From Rhynchonema sp. JSB1_4 (Eukaryota; Nematoda; Chromadorea; Monhysterida; Xyalidae): a stretch of DNA of 64,000 nt. The stretch spans positions 1 to 64,000 of the forward strand of contig JASAMV010002878.1 of NCBI GenBank assembly GCA_030248065.1, written 5' to 3'. This document shows positions 1 to 10,707 of the stretch, one piece after another (position 1 is the stretch's first letter; each line of letters begins with the position of its first letter). Both the position numbers and the translations under genes were made by a program. The notes beneath the pieces are model-generated. The model was given only the letters and a program-made list of their open reading frames with translations. It searched no databases and was not told the DNA's origin.

Positions 1-927
1 TTTCGATTCACTGTTATTTGTCATGATGCAATAACATTCGTCGTTTTCATCGATGTCAACAACCGCATCATTCAAAAATTGGCACTCAGGTAGCGCTTCG
101 ATGCGATATACCATTCCAGCTCCATTCAAATTCGAAACATCAATTGGTTTTGTATCAACCACTTTCAATTTCACACGATGTTCGGTGTATGGCTCCAATT
201 CAATCGATTCAGCCAACTGCACGCTGCCAGTAAAGGCTCGTTTCGTAGCTGGACTCACTGATGCCACAAAGCCATAGTCTGCAGTCTTGAGTGCATCCGA
301 GTCCGGCGGTACACCACAAGTTTGTGTGCGCGGACAGATCACGTTCGCCCAAAGAGAACCAATTTCCATTGGCAAGGGTGGCGATACATGTTCAGCAAGC
401 GGCGCTGTGATTCCAACCAGTGGTTGCGTTCCATTGCCCAGCATCAGCTTGCCACCACCCTCTTCATGGGATCGACTATCCACAATGAATGGTAACCACT
501 GCATTCGATCTTGAACTTTGCAGGGTATCGAGACAACTTCATCCATGGGTATAGGTGCACCACCAAAGCATCTGACACACGGTGCATCATCAGGCAGCCG
601 TTCCAATCGCTGACCATTTTCACATTCCAACCACTCCACATTCATTTTTGGTATGATGTTGTATTGGGCTCCACTATCATGCATCGCACGATGCGGGATA
701 TCACACATATCAACGCGAATGTACGTGTGCGGATTGTGAATCTTTTTCGGTGGCGTCAATAATAAACACTCCTCATCTTTTACCACAGGCTTCCATTTCA
801 CATCCCATTCATATGACATTTCTTCTTGTGGCGTAGCTAATGATGATACGACTGGGCCGCGCCTACGCCGTCTACGCGCCAGTCGTTGCCAAAATCCTGT
901 TTGTTTCCACGTCCATGTTCCACACTT
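1..927 (-). CDS. LTR retrotransposon pol, retropepsin part (truncated by window edge)
   Basis: The minus strand is open from 927 to the left edge, in the -1 frame relative to the upstream gag and overlapping its last ~90 bases. The translation carries an aspartic-protease active-site motif, DSGAQ, encoded at about 667-678 and followed by a hydrophobic NIIPK stretch, as in retropepsins. Reverse transcriptase, RNase H and integrase would lie beyond base 1 and are not visible. The -1 relation suggests Gag-Pol synthesis by frameshifting, but I saw no textbook X-XXY-YYZ slippery heptamer. No stop codon interrupts the visible part. The superfamily (Gypsy, BEL or other) cannot be decided without the polymerase domain. 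Confidence 0.75.
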
Positions 928-3407
928 TCAATCGTCTTGTTGCAAACATAGAAGCACACACATGGTTTCGAGTGACACTTCGCTCCGCCACATGATCGAT
1001 ACACAGCATTACTTTGACCTTTGTTGCTGTTCTGTTTGTCTTGCTGCTGTTGGCTTGACGCGTTCGTTCGAGCGGCGTTCAATGCATCCTTTCGATCTTT
1101 ATTCAATTGTGGACAGAATGGCCGAATGTGACCCTGTTCACCACAGGCATAGCACACTCCAGGCTTGCGTGTCGTTCCGACTCCATTATTCGCATTTCCA
1201 CCACGTGCACTAGCTGATGCACCATGCTGTTGCGTGTTATTGGAACTTTGCATACGCGGCGGGTGCGGACATGATCGATAGATGTGTGTCGTTTCACCAC
1301 AGTTGAAGCACGCACGACTTCCATTCTGTCGTCCACCACGGCCGTAAGCACCACGATCAAACGTGCCACGTGAGGGTGCACTGCTGACTGGTTGCTTAGC
1401 CCGAGACTCCATAGACTCTGCAGCCAACAAATGTCGCACACGTCGAATCATAGCCTCTGAATTCTCTGGTTCAATTTCGTTTCGCACCAGATCAGAACGG
1501 AAACGTTGGGGCAATCCCTGCCACAATGCATTCGCAACATAACGTTGTCGTTCATCTGAATGCTTTCCATATTCACCTTTGTTAGCCAACGTCATTGTGC
1601 GCTCAACAAAGCGATCAAATGTTTCACTGGTCTCATTCCATTTGTGTTCTTGCAGTTCAAATCGTGCCAGCGTCTTCGATTGATCACCACCTGTGATCTG
1701 CTTCATTGCATGCTTGACACGAGCAAACGAGCTCTTGACTTCCGGTGTCAGCAGATTGTAGTATTGTTTCAACTCGCTGTCGAAGAAGTGCGAGACGAAA
1801 CAAGCCCGTTCATTCTCCTTTCGAATTCCAAATATCGCAAATTCCTCCTCCATTTCAGCAATGAACGAGTACCACGGACGCTTATCAGTCAGTCCTGTGT
1901 AGCGTCGGGTGCCACGCTTCATAGCCTTTTGTGCCATAGAAGCCAATTGTTCACGTCGCGGTTGATCGATTTCATCCACCAGACAAGGACTGACATCACA
2001 ACCAAATGATGCATCAATAACCGATGGGGATTGATGTTGCACCCCAGGTCGCTGTCCCATACTACCCGGCACAAATTCTGCAGCATCAACATTGTACGGC
2101 TGTATCTGATCGAATCCAGGCACTTGCGGTGCATTCCAGTCACCATGATTGCTGTTGGTACCGTGCAGGCCATTACCGTATCCCATTTGAGGTGAAACAT
2201 CACCAAACACATTCTGCTGTTGCTGCACACCAACGCTAGTAGTGCCCAATGATGGTCCAACAGGACACAGCTGCTGCTGGCCACGAGCTGGTGTAGCACC
2301 CAAGATCGGTGGATGATGACAACTTTGCTGTCCATGTTCCAATACCACACTATTTTGTCGCTGCGACTCCTTTTCGATCTCACGCTGCATCAACTGCTGC
2401 TTTAGGGCACGCAATTCAGCTTGATATTTGTCCATTTCAGCTTTCTGTCGCTCCAAATACATTTTCATTTCAGCTTGATGTCGCTCATTATCAGCAGCAC
2501 ATTTTCGTTCCAGCAGAGCGCAGTGCGTTTGAAACATCTGCCGCTCCAATGCCAGTTGCTGATATGTCGGGGTCATAGCCGGGGTCGACTTTTTATTTTT
2601 GTTCATGTCATATCCAATAATCGGTGTGTCTGGCTCTTGATCGCCAAATCCAACTGTTTCCGATCGTTCACCAACTTTTCTTGATGTTTCAGGCACCTTC
2701 AGTGCGGTCGAGTGTGATTTGACACTTTCCGGACTCAATGCAGCATGTAGCTCCTCACTCGGCATCACGCGCGGCTGCGATTTCGATCGAGCACCGGCCT
2801 TGCCCTTCACCGTTATTGGTTCAAACGGGTTCAATTTGGCAAATTCCCTGGCCGCTTCCGTGCTTCCAGCAACCATCGATGCGATTTCAGCCTCGTTTTG
2901 CAAAGTCCGACCACTCCGAAGTGTCTGTCGCGTCACACGAACGGCACCACCAAAGTCACCTTTGTGCGTTGGCTGGCTATTTTCAGACACAAATATCGAA
3001 TCTCTCTCTTTTTGCTTCAGATCTTGCAATTCCTTGATCAAACTGTCCACTTCGGCATCAATTGACGAGTGTGGCAGGTCCTCGGCATCACCACTACTGT
3101 CATTCGACATGTATGGTTTGCCAAAGTGCTCGTCCTGGGCCGCCACACCATCAAAATTACGATGCGACACTGCATCGCCACTTTGCGGCAGCATTCCAAG
3201 TCGCTCCTGCCTCAGCAACACACATTCAGCCTCATCATGAGCGCTGTTGCATCGCCGGCACCATTTCTTGCTCTTCTCTCCATTCGGCTCCTTCGCAACT
3301 TCGCCACTTTTCTTCTTCTTTCCTTCCATTTGCTCCATGGATCTGTCTTTGCTCAGACCAGACCACTTTTCTTCTTTCTTCTCAGTCTCACACTCCAATA
3401 TCGCCAA
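837..3407 (-). CDS. LTR retrotransposon Gag polyprotein
   Basis: An uninterrupted 856-residue frame. It has a charged, low-complexity N-terminus, then a Glu/Lys/Gln-rich probable coiled coil at about residues 285-345, a Gln/Pro-rich stretch, and a conserved block at about 490-660 that looks like the retrotransposon gag capsid region. Two CCHC zinc knuckles follow near residues 700 and 750: C-FN-C-GETT-H-IYRS-C and C-YA-C-GEQG-H-IRPF-C. This order (capsid, then two knuckles, then a protease frame) is typical of LTR-element Gag, which packages element RNA in cytoplasmic particles. A further Cys cluster lies at the C-terminus. The intact frame implies a fairly young copy. The downstream pol frame overlaps its 3' end in -1. 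Confidence 0.85.
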   Translation of the reverse strand: MAILECETEKKEEKWSGLSKDRSMEQMEGKKKKSGEVAKEPNGEKSKKWCRRCNSAHDEAECVLLRQERLGMLPQSGDAVSHRNFDGVAAQDEHFGKPYMSNDSSGDAEDLPHSSIDAEVDSLIKELQDLKQKERDSIFVSENSQPTHKGDFGGAVRVTRQTLRSGRTLQNEAEIASMVAGSTEAAREFAKLNPFEPITVKGKAGARSKSQPRVMPSEELHAALSPESVKSHSTALKVPETSRKVGERSETVGFGDQEPDTPIIGYDMNKNKKSTPAMTPTYQQLALERQMFQTHCALLERKCAADNERHQAEMKMYLERQKAEMDKYQAELRALKQQLMQREIEKESQRQNSVVLEHGQQSCHHPPILGATPARGQQQLCPVGPSLGTTSVGVQQQQNVFGDVSPQMGYGNGLHGTNSNHGDWNAPQVPGFDQIQPYNVDAAEFVPGSMGQRPGVQHQSPSVIDASFGCDVSPCLVDEIDQPRREQLASMAQKAMKRGTRRYTGLTDKRPWYSFIAEMEEEFAIFGIRKENERACFVSHFFDSELKQYYNLLTPEVKSSFARVKHAMKQITGGDQSKTLARFELQEHKWNETSETFDRFVERTMTLANKGEYGKHSDERQRYVANALWQGLPQRFRSDLVRNEIEPENSEAMIRRVRHLLAAESMESRAKQPVSSAPSRGTFDRGAYGRGGRQNGSRACFNCGETTHIYRSCPHPPRMQSSNNTQQHGASASARGGNANNGVGTTRKPGVCYACGEQGHIRPFCPQLNKDRKDALNAARTNASSQQQQDKQNSNKGQSNAVYRSCGGAKCHSKPCVCFYVCNKTIESVEHGRGNKQDFGNDWRVDGVGAAQSYHH

Positions 3408-3990
3408 TTGTCACTCCAACTCCACTCGATCGCTTCAAAAATCGAATTGTTGCTGTCGTCCGCCAACGACAAGCAACGCCAATTTCAAGCGAAATGCGAC
3501 GCGACGAGCTAAATGTGAAAACAAGACCGGGGCCGGGCCCGGTTTATCGAATACGGGGGAAAATGAAAAAATAGCACTCTGGAAACTAACCAAACAAACC
3601 TTGCTCGTGATTTTCCAATTCAATCACGAGGTGGGACCTCCAAATGTTGCGCGGTCCTTGGGCGGATAGTGATTGATTGCGTATTTCGATGTGAATGTTT
3701 TGGTTTGCCTAATTTCTGCCAATGCGGCCCTTTTTGGTCCCGAATAAAACACGGTCAAGTGGTATTTGACACGGTTTTACCAACAAAACACGGGCACTCA
3801 GCTCACTTCCAGGCAAAATATTAACAAACGGCACAGAAACAGTCACGAAAACTGCAAATCAAATCACCAAAATCCAAATCCCAGAAAACGAAAAACTCAA
3901 TTGTCATGAAAAAAACGAATTAGAAGAGAATCAATGGGCCAACTCCATGCGGCAATTTCATATGCGATAATCACACTGTAACAAGTATCT
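3408..3990 (-). other. Region 5' of gag, possible leader/LTR, not delimited
   Basis: About 580 bases upstream of the gag start on the minus strand with no convincing gene. By position it should hold the untranslated leader, primer-binding site and 5' LTR of the retrotransposon. I could not define LTR ends, because the second LTR lies outside the window and no TG...CA pair could be verified. Confidence 0.3.
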
Positions 3991-4007
3991 CCCCCCCGGC
4001 CCCCCCC

Positions 4008-4046
<39 letters not shown>

Positions 4047-4058
4047 ACCCCCCCCCCC
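3991..4058. repeat. Poly-C tract
   Basis: A C-rich run interrupted by a few G and A bases, with an unbroken stretch of about 36 C at 4009-4044. It lies between the retroelement and the first ZDHHC exon. The other strand is oligo-G and could form G-quadruplexes. Its length is probably unstable and may be inexact in an assembly. Confidence 0.9.
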
Positions 4059-4362
4059 AACATCCCGCCACACCATTCAAACGTCCCGCTGCTCCAGTTT
4101 AGCGCTGTCCAGCATCCACCACAGTCCAGCAGTACAAGGACGCAAAATTGGCCACGGCAAAAAACAAGAACGACTGTCACCGGGTCAAAATACAAATGTT
4201 GTTTCCAGGGTGATGAAGTGCTGATGATACGGTGCTGACTCGGGGGCGCTCTCCGGCGATTCCGTTTCCAACCGCGACGAATAGGTCCAGAATCTTGAAG
4301 CAGACAAAAAAATATCGTTAAAATCTTGCATTGTGTTGCTGTGGCGGTTGACACCAGGACAA

Positions 4363-7310
4363 ATGGGTGGCAATTCGTTGACTGACCCAAACACACAATG
4401 TTGCGGCCGAGATTGGTGTGTACGAGATGGATGTGGTATTGCGTGCACCGTCATCACCTGGTTGTTGTTGTTTTATGGCGAATTCTGCGTTGTGACAATA
4501 ATGGTGAGTAGAGTAGTTATTTCGGATAGGTAAAAAAACATGTACCGTCAGCACTGTAGTGGCTGGGGGATTCCCCCCTTAGGGGTATCGAGTCAACCCT
4601 TAGGGGGCGATGGGGGGAAGGGTATCTATCTCGAGCCGAGCCCAAACGGTATTTCGAGTAAGTTGATTTATGCTTTTCAAAGGCAAAAACAGGTGTTTTC
4701 GACCTCGGAACCCGCGCGCAGACACCCAAAAATGGTCATTTTAGGCCAATTTTCGGCAAAAATGTCAAAAAGTACCCATTTTTAGGCAAATTTTGCAATA
4801 GTCAACGTCTGTGGACCAGTGTAGTTCCTGGTCCGGCGGGGAAATTAGTGTACCTCCCTACTTTTTCGGAGGGGAAATTAGTGTACCTCCCTGGGGGGGA
4901 AGACCCAAAATCAAGAAAAAGTCACTTTTTGAGGTTGAAAATTTGACCTATTTTTACCCCTTTTTGGAAAAAATTCTTCATAAAAAAGGTATTTTGGCGA
5001 CTTTTGAGAACATTGACCTGAAAATCACACATTTTAGGCCTAAAATGCCCATTTTAGGCCTAAAAATGGCCATCCTAGGCAAAAATTGGGGAAATTAGTG
5101 TACCCGGAGCCCGGAGGGGAAATTGGTGTACTGGTGTACCTTGGTCGGGGAAATTAGTGTACCTTAGGGGGGTCCCCCTCCCCCCCAGGAACTACACTGC
5201 TGTGGACCAGTGTTGGAGGCAGTGTTGGAGGTACTCTGGAGGGGGGATACCTACTGTACCGCGCTCGGAGAGGGGGGATACCTACTGTACCAGAGCCGAT
5301 GGCCTGTGGGGTTATGTACCTAGGGGGGTTTGGGGGGGTTAGGTTTTGGGGTGAAAATTTTTTATGTATTTATTATGTGTGGAATCGTGGGAAAACGTAG
5401 TATTTGCGCGCGTAGCGTGCGAATTTGGGGGTAATTTGAGGTAAAAACCACTGATTTTACACTAATTTTGGCCATTTTGGTCAAAAATTGGCACTTTTGA
5501 GGCAAAATCGGGGGGATACCTGCTGGACCCGGGGTGAAAATCGGGGGGATACCTACTGTACCATGCCAAACATCGGGGGGATACCTACTGTACCAGGCGA
5601 GGGGGGATACCTACTGTACTGGGGGGGGGCCCCCCCAAACCCCCCCCCACCTCCAACACTGCTGTGGATCACCGGACAACCCCCATTTAATTAATTTTGG
5701 TTTTCGTACTTTGCGCTCTTACAAACTATTTACAAAAAAATTGATCGGCAGATTTAGGTTTTGCCGGACACCGACTATCCTATACACCAGACGCTCAACG
5801 GCGTTCTGTTCCATTTGTTGTTCGTTTTGGCATTTGCCAGTCACTGGAAGACAATGCTGACGGACCCGGGCGCCGTGCCGAAAGGCAATGCAACAGACGA
5901 ATACATTCAGAGACTCGGCCTGAAACAGGGAGAAGTGAGTGCTTGTGTTTGATTTCAAAACTTTATATTTCGGTATTCAAGAACATTCAGCCATGCAGTG
6001 GTCATGTCTCTCTCACTCTCGTGGCTCTGATTTCCATTAACGATGTTCAGAGGTCTTCTGATGCCCCTGATTTTGGACCGGCAGAAAAAGTTGATTATTA
6101 TACAGTTGGAACAACTGCTCGCTGGTCCAAATTTGTAAACAGAGTAAAGTGCATTTGCATAAGCATAGTTAAATTGCGTTTTGCAAAAAGTCGCTATGTG
6201 CGGGATCACGCGGCAAGACTATACTGTCATAAAGAACCGTTTTTTATTTTTCGTGGAAAAAAACGGTTTTTTTCGAAAAAAACCGTTTTTTTCCAAATAT
6301 TTTTCCAGTACTTTAAGAACGTGATTTCGAAAAATATAACAATTTCAGTGTAAAATTTGTTCGAAGTGACGAAGGTGTTCTTGAAGAGTGTTGAAGTCAG
6401 TCGAAAACACTTGGTTTACACGCTTTTTGGCCCATTTTGGGTCGGTTAATTTTCGTACTCGAGCCAATTATTCACCAAAATCGAAAAGCTCATCAGTTTT
6501 GCATTACAATTTTTTGGCAAAACTGCAATAAAGTACCGATATTTTTTCGATCAAAAACCGAAAAGGTACCCACGAAAAAATAAATGGAAAACTATTCGGG
6601 TCTCGGAAAAAAACGGTTTTTTTCTGTGTTTTTTTTTCGGAAAAACCGGTTTTTTTCGCCTGCCAGTATAGGCAAGACCTCAGTGTGTTTGACAGCTGCC
6701 TCAAGTTGCAGGTTGTGTACAAATGCTCGAAATGTGCCAGCATCAAACCCCAACGCGCACACCACTGCTCCGTCTGTCAACGTTGTATTCGCAAAATGGA
6801 CCATCATTGTCCGTGGGTCAACAATTGTGTGGGCGAACGCAATCAGAAATTCTTCGTCTTATTCACGCTCTATATCGCGTTGTTGTCGACGCACGCGTTC
6901 TACTGGGGTGTCTGGCAATTTACGCTCTGCGTCGGTAATGACTGGCAACGGTGCAGGTGCGTGGAATATTGTTTATCCTTATTTTTGTCCGATTCCATCC
7001 CTTTTTCAACCCTCAATTTCACCATTCCAGCACATTCTCCCCACCGGCGACCACGATTCTGCTCATATTTCTGTTATTCGAATCTCTGCTGTTCTCAATC
7101 TTTACGTATGTGATGTTCGGCACACAAATTCACGCCATCTACACCGATGAGACGGGTATTGAACAACTGAAACAGGAACAGCCGACTTGGCAGAGGCATG
7201 ATCGATGGAAATCGCTGCAAGTCGTGTGCGGAGGGAAATTCTCGGTCGATTGGCTAAACCCATTTGTTATGCCCTACATTGGCAAGAGACACTTTGAGTA
7301 CTCGGTGTGA
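4363..7310 (+). CDS. ZDHHC3: DHHC palmitoyltransferase, ZDHHC3/ZDHHC7 type
   Basis: Protein S-acyltransferase of the Golgi type. Exons: 4363-4503, 5758-5934, 6712-6956, 7031-7310, giving 280 residues; phases agree at every join. Exon 1 encodes [13 protein letters not shown], the conserved start of TM1. Exon 2 carries TM2 and the [11 protein letters not shown] motif (about residues 82-92). Exon 3 encodes the Cys-rich domain with KCxxC, HHCSVC and the catalytic D-H-H-C at about residues 136-139, then TM3. Exon 4 carries TM4 and the conserved [16 protein letters not shown] segment. It follows the vertebrate ZDHHC3/7 pattern nearly end to end, including length. The start at 4363 is the first in-frame ATG before RDGCG; a further upstream exon is possible. 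Introns 1 and 2 and the 3' flank contain hAT-like MITEs. The C-terminus ends EYSV, a possible PDZ ligand. The 3-versus-7 split is not resolved; the symbol names the subfamily. Confidence 0.93.
4817..5199. mobile_element. hAT-like MITE in ZDHHC intron 1 (first of two)
   Basis: A perfect 15-bp terminal inverted repeat: CAGTGTAGTTCCTGG at 4817-4831 and its complement at 5185-5199. It is flanked on both sides by CTGTGGAC (4809-4816 and 5200-5207), an 8-bp target duplication as expected of hAT transposons, whose ends often begin CAGTG. The interior has no transposase and contains several copies of a GGGGAAATTAGTGTACCT unit, so the element is non-autonomous. Confidence 0.85.
5208..5661. mobile_element. 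hAT-like MITE in ZDHHC intron 1 (second, abutting)
   Basis: It starts directly after the right target duplication of the preceding element. The left end CAGTGTTGGAGG (5208-5219, repeated once more at 5220-5231) is the complement of CCTCCAACACTG at 5650-5661. The flanks are CTGTGGAC (5200-5207) and CTGTGGAT (5662-5669), a 7/8 target duplication shared with its neighbour. The interior is built of GGGGGATACCTACTGTACC units. No coding capacity. Confidence 0.8.
6220..6670. mobile_element. hAT-like MITE in ZDHHC intron 2
   Basis: The ends are TATACTGTCA (6220-6229) and TGCCAGTATA (6661-6670), inverted with one mismatch. Both flanks carry the 8-bp duplication GGCAAGAC (6212-6219 and 6671-6678). Near each end are GGAAAAAAACGG/CCGTTTTTTTCC hairpin blocks also found in the element at 16830-17226. 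The right end lies only about 40 bases from the exon 3 acceptor. Confidence 0.88.
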
Positions 7311-7509
7311 CTAGGTTGTTATTTCGATGGACATGTGTTGTTGGGTAGTTTTGCTATGTGATGTTTCATCAACAAAATTTTAACTGTACATCTGCTTCGC
7401 GCTTGTCACGTTTGGGTATAGAACAGGCTGTGTGTTCGATATTGATTGTATGTTCCTTTTTGTTGCGGCGCTATGCAATCTTATTCCGTCCAATTTTTTT
7501 CGTGATGGA

Positions 7510-8017
7510 TAGGGTTAGAGGTCGGGGGGGTACCCGACAGCCGACACCCGACATCTGGAAGTACCCGACACCCGACACCCGACATCTCAGAAAAAAAAGC
7601 CGACACCCGACACCCGACAGTTGCAAAAAAAACCCGACACCCGACATCTAGTTTTTGAAAAAAACCCGACACCCGACACCTGTTTTTGGACCAAAAAACA
7701 GGCAAATTTTTGCTCATTTGCATCATGAGTGCAATTTTTTGGCTCAAGTTATTGAATTCAAGTACTTTCACACGAAATAAACACCAAAATGTCACATTCT
7801 GCGTCTTCGGAAACATTTGGTTCGAAGAAAATTTTCTCTCAAAATTCTTCTCTCAAGCAATACTGATGTTTTGAACCGTAAGTGTCGGGTGTCGGCTGTC
7901 GGGTGTCGGGTCCGAAAAAACCCGACACCCGACATCTGGGGGTACCCGACACCCGACACCTACACTTTTTTGGCACCCGACACCCGACAGCCGACACCCG
8001 ACATCTCTCTAACCCTA
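7510..8017. mobile_element. hAT-like MITE in the ZDHHC 3' flank
   Basis: The termini are TAGGGTTAGAG (from 7510) and CTCTAACCCTA (ending 8017). The 8-bp duplication GTGATGGA stands on both sides (7502-7509 and 8018-8025). The subterminal regions are arrays of CCCGACACCCGACATCT-like units, giving spurious Pro/Thr/Asp-repeat reading frames. No transposase. It lies 200 bases past the stop and is probably transcribed as part of the 3' UTR. Confidence 0.88.
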
Positions 8018-8726
8018 GTGATGGACATGGACAAGCAGCTGAAAGACTTGCATTCTGGTTACAATCCTCTTCTAGTGAAAGTGTACGGAACGGGACCGGG
8101 TTCTCATTGTCAATTTTCAACATCACTCAATCATTATTCAGCTTGTCGTGTCGTCATCTGACTCTGTACAATCGTAAACAAATATCTAAATCACTTTTTC
8201 ATGACAACTGATTCTGTTCGGTTTTTGTTTCGCTTTAATTGTTTTTTATTCTCATTCTTCACAAACTTTTCACATCTGTTTTTTGTGAATATGATTTTTG
8301 TGTACAGACTTGAGCAGAAACAATTTGTGTTTGGTGTTCCTACTGTGTAATTTCTGTATTCTATTTGTGTTGCTTTTGCTTCGCTCTTTCACTATCTATG
8401 CACCGACCGACGACATCATTCTGTATTCAACACAATCCTACTGTGATCTTATTTATAAACGTGAAGCCTGTGTATTAATCAAAAATAGGGTCTTATCGAG
8501 ACAAAACATAGGAATTTATTATTTTCTTCTTTATTATTCAACATCATTCTTATTTTGCGGCAACTCTTTACAGATTTGCACACTAACCCTTTGTTTATCG
8601 TTGTTGTGTTCGTTCTGTTGTAAATAAATTACGAGCGCTTCACGGAAGTTGAAGAATAATTTTTCAATTTCGTTCTTCGTTATTTTCGTGTCGAGTCCCG
8701 CTCGGTTACCTTCCTCTCCAACTTGA
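8018..8726. other. Spacer between ZDHHC and SDS22
   Basis: AT-rich, no supported gene. An AATAAA-containing stretch near 8622-8630 could serve the upstream gene as polyadenylation signal if the 3' UTR runs through the MITE. Confidence 0.4.
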
Positions 8727-10440
8727 ATGGGCACGAGTCTAACAGTCACCTTGACGATTCAGGACAGTACGTTCCACAAATTTGCCCAGTCCAGAGTGGC
8801 GATGAGCAACGACAACGAACATCACGTGGTGATGTCGGACGCCGACACCGACCCGGAGCCGTTCGTTGAGACCGCCGTTGGTGCGCATATTTATAATATG
8901 GACGATTTTGATGATGATTCGGAGGTTGTCGCGTTAAATTTATGAATTTCATTCCTTTTTCCGTCTAAAAAGCTTTGTGTCGTGTACTGGTTACAAATCC
9001 CGAAAAGTTTGTTCAGGAAATTGATCTTACGCATGGACGATTTACCGAGGTGCCGACGCTCGCACGATTCACTAAGATAAAAGTTCGCAGCCATTTTTTG
9101 AATTTCAAACAAGGGAAATGTGTCTCATTTTTTTCACCGCGTTTCAGATTTTCTGCATGCGCCAGAATTTACTCAAATCGATCACAAATCTACAGCCGTG
9201 TGTGACACTGACGTCTTTGGATTTGTACGATAATCAAATTGAAGCTATTAGCGGACTGGAGACGCTGGTGAATCTCGAGTGAGTTGGTTGACATAACAGA
9301 ATTTTAAAAAAAACAGCTGCCCGTTAAAATTCGTAGTTACTGTTCTACCTTCAGACATTTGGACCTGTCCTACAATCGAATTCGCGAAATCAAGGGCCTC
9401 GAGAACTTGAGCAAGCTGAAAATTTTGTACCTGGTCAGCAACAAAATCACGAAAATCAGTGGGCTCGACGCACAGACTGAACTGACGACTTTGGAACTTG
9501 GCTCAAATCGGATCAGGGTTAGTGGCTAACCGATCGTTTCTTCAGTTTATTATTTGTTTGTTTTGTTTGTATTGCTCTCCCTGACGCATAACACCACGCG
9601 TAAATGTAAATTAGCGATGAAAGCATAGTTTCATTTCAGCTTATTATCGTCATAGCATTTAGCAATCTTTACTCGGCATCGCATTTATCAACAAGCTGCA
9701 GGTAATCGAAAACATTGGCCACATGACAAAACTCGAACAACTCTACTTGGGCAAAAACAAAATCACGAAACTGCAGAATCTTGACAAGCTGATTGGATTG
9801 TCGACGCTCAGCATTTCGGTACGTTTGTGTCCCATTTTTTATGTTTGTGTCGGGCTTTACTTTTCATTGTTTTCAGGCCAACCGACTAACGCAAATTGAA
9901 AACATCGAACAGTTGACGAATCTTGAGGAATTGCACATCAGTGAGAATGGACTGTCTGCTCTTTCAGGACTGGACAAAAATGTTAGCATCTTTTATTAGA
10001 AAAGTCCTGTCTGGACGTGTTATCGTGAATTTGTTCCAATGGTTTGAATATTGCAGGTGAATCTTACGATGATCGATGCTGCCCAGAATCGTTTGACTGA
10101 CATTTCCGGAGTCAGTTGTTTGCCAAAACTCGAGGATTTGTGGGTAATTGAAGTTTTTCATGAATAATTGCTGCAAGAAAATGTACATAATCTTCTGAAT
10201 TTATACCTTGACCCACCAACAACATGACGAGAAACAATGTTTCAGTGCAACGACAACCAAATATCGAGCTGGTCAGACGTCGAATCAGCCCTGAAGGGTC
10301 TATCAGCGCTGCAGACCGTCTATTTCGAGCACAATCCAATCCAGAAAGAAGACCGAACGGCGTACAGACGCAAAATGATGCTCGTATTACCTCAAGTGAA
10401 TCAAGTGGACGCCATTACTTGCCGGCCACACGATGAGTGA
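8727..10440 (+). CDS. PPP1R7: SDS22, leucine-rich regulatory subunit of protein phosphatase 1
   Basis: A PP1-binding leucine-rich repeat protein that assists PP1 catalytic subunit maturation and localisation in nucleus and cytosol. Exons: 8727-8924, 9017-9082, 9148-9278, 9355-9517, 9702-9818, 9877-9981, 10057-10143, 10246-10440, with phases consistent (353 residues; 328 if translation starts at the in-frame ATG 8802). After an acidic N-terminus, about ten 22-residue SDS22-type LRRs follow, e.g. LTSLDLYDNQIEAISGLETL and LEQLYLGKNKITKLQNLDKL. The C-terminal cap reads YRRKMMLVLPQVNQVDA, as in animal SDS22. Length matches the family (about 360). The first donor (G|GTTGTC) is the least certain junction; the acceptor at 9016 (TTTGTTCAG) restores alignment with the family. 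An AATAAA follows at 10702. Confidence 0.95.
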
Positions 10441-10701
10441 GCCAATCTTTTCTTGTCACATGCTCCCACAGGCACAATGTGTCAATACCATGTTGAATAC
10501 ACTTGCAATTACTTTTTCTTTATATGATTTTGTCCACCAATAATGTAACAGCAGTGAGTTTCATCCGCTTCGGCCAAGTCATTTGGTTTTTTGTCGTATT
10601 TCGCACATGGTTACCGTAAATTCCACACTGGTCTTGTAATTTTGCTTCTTGCACTTAACCTTCTTCTGCTCTGTACGATATTATTGAGTTGGTGTGCATG
10701 C

Positions 10702-10707
10702 AATAAA
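10702..10707 (+). terminator. Polyadenylation signal, SDS22
   Basis: AATAAA 262 bases past the SDS22 stop, in a T-rich context. The best candidate for mRNA 3' end formation before the next gene. Confidence 0.5.

Noticed and set aside
3971..4396. Glycine-rich protein on the minus strand
   Set aside because: The Gly run is the poly-C tract read in reverse; no other coding evidence.
7481..8126. Pro/Thr/Asp and Cys/Arg repeat proteins read from both strands
   Set aside because: They arise from the CCCGACA arrays of the MITE at 7510-8017.
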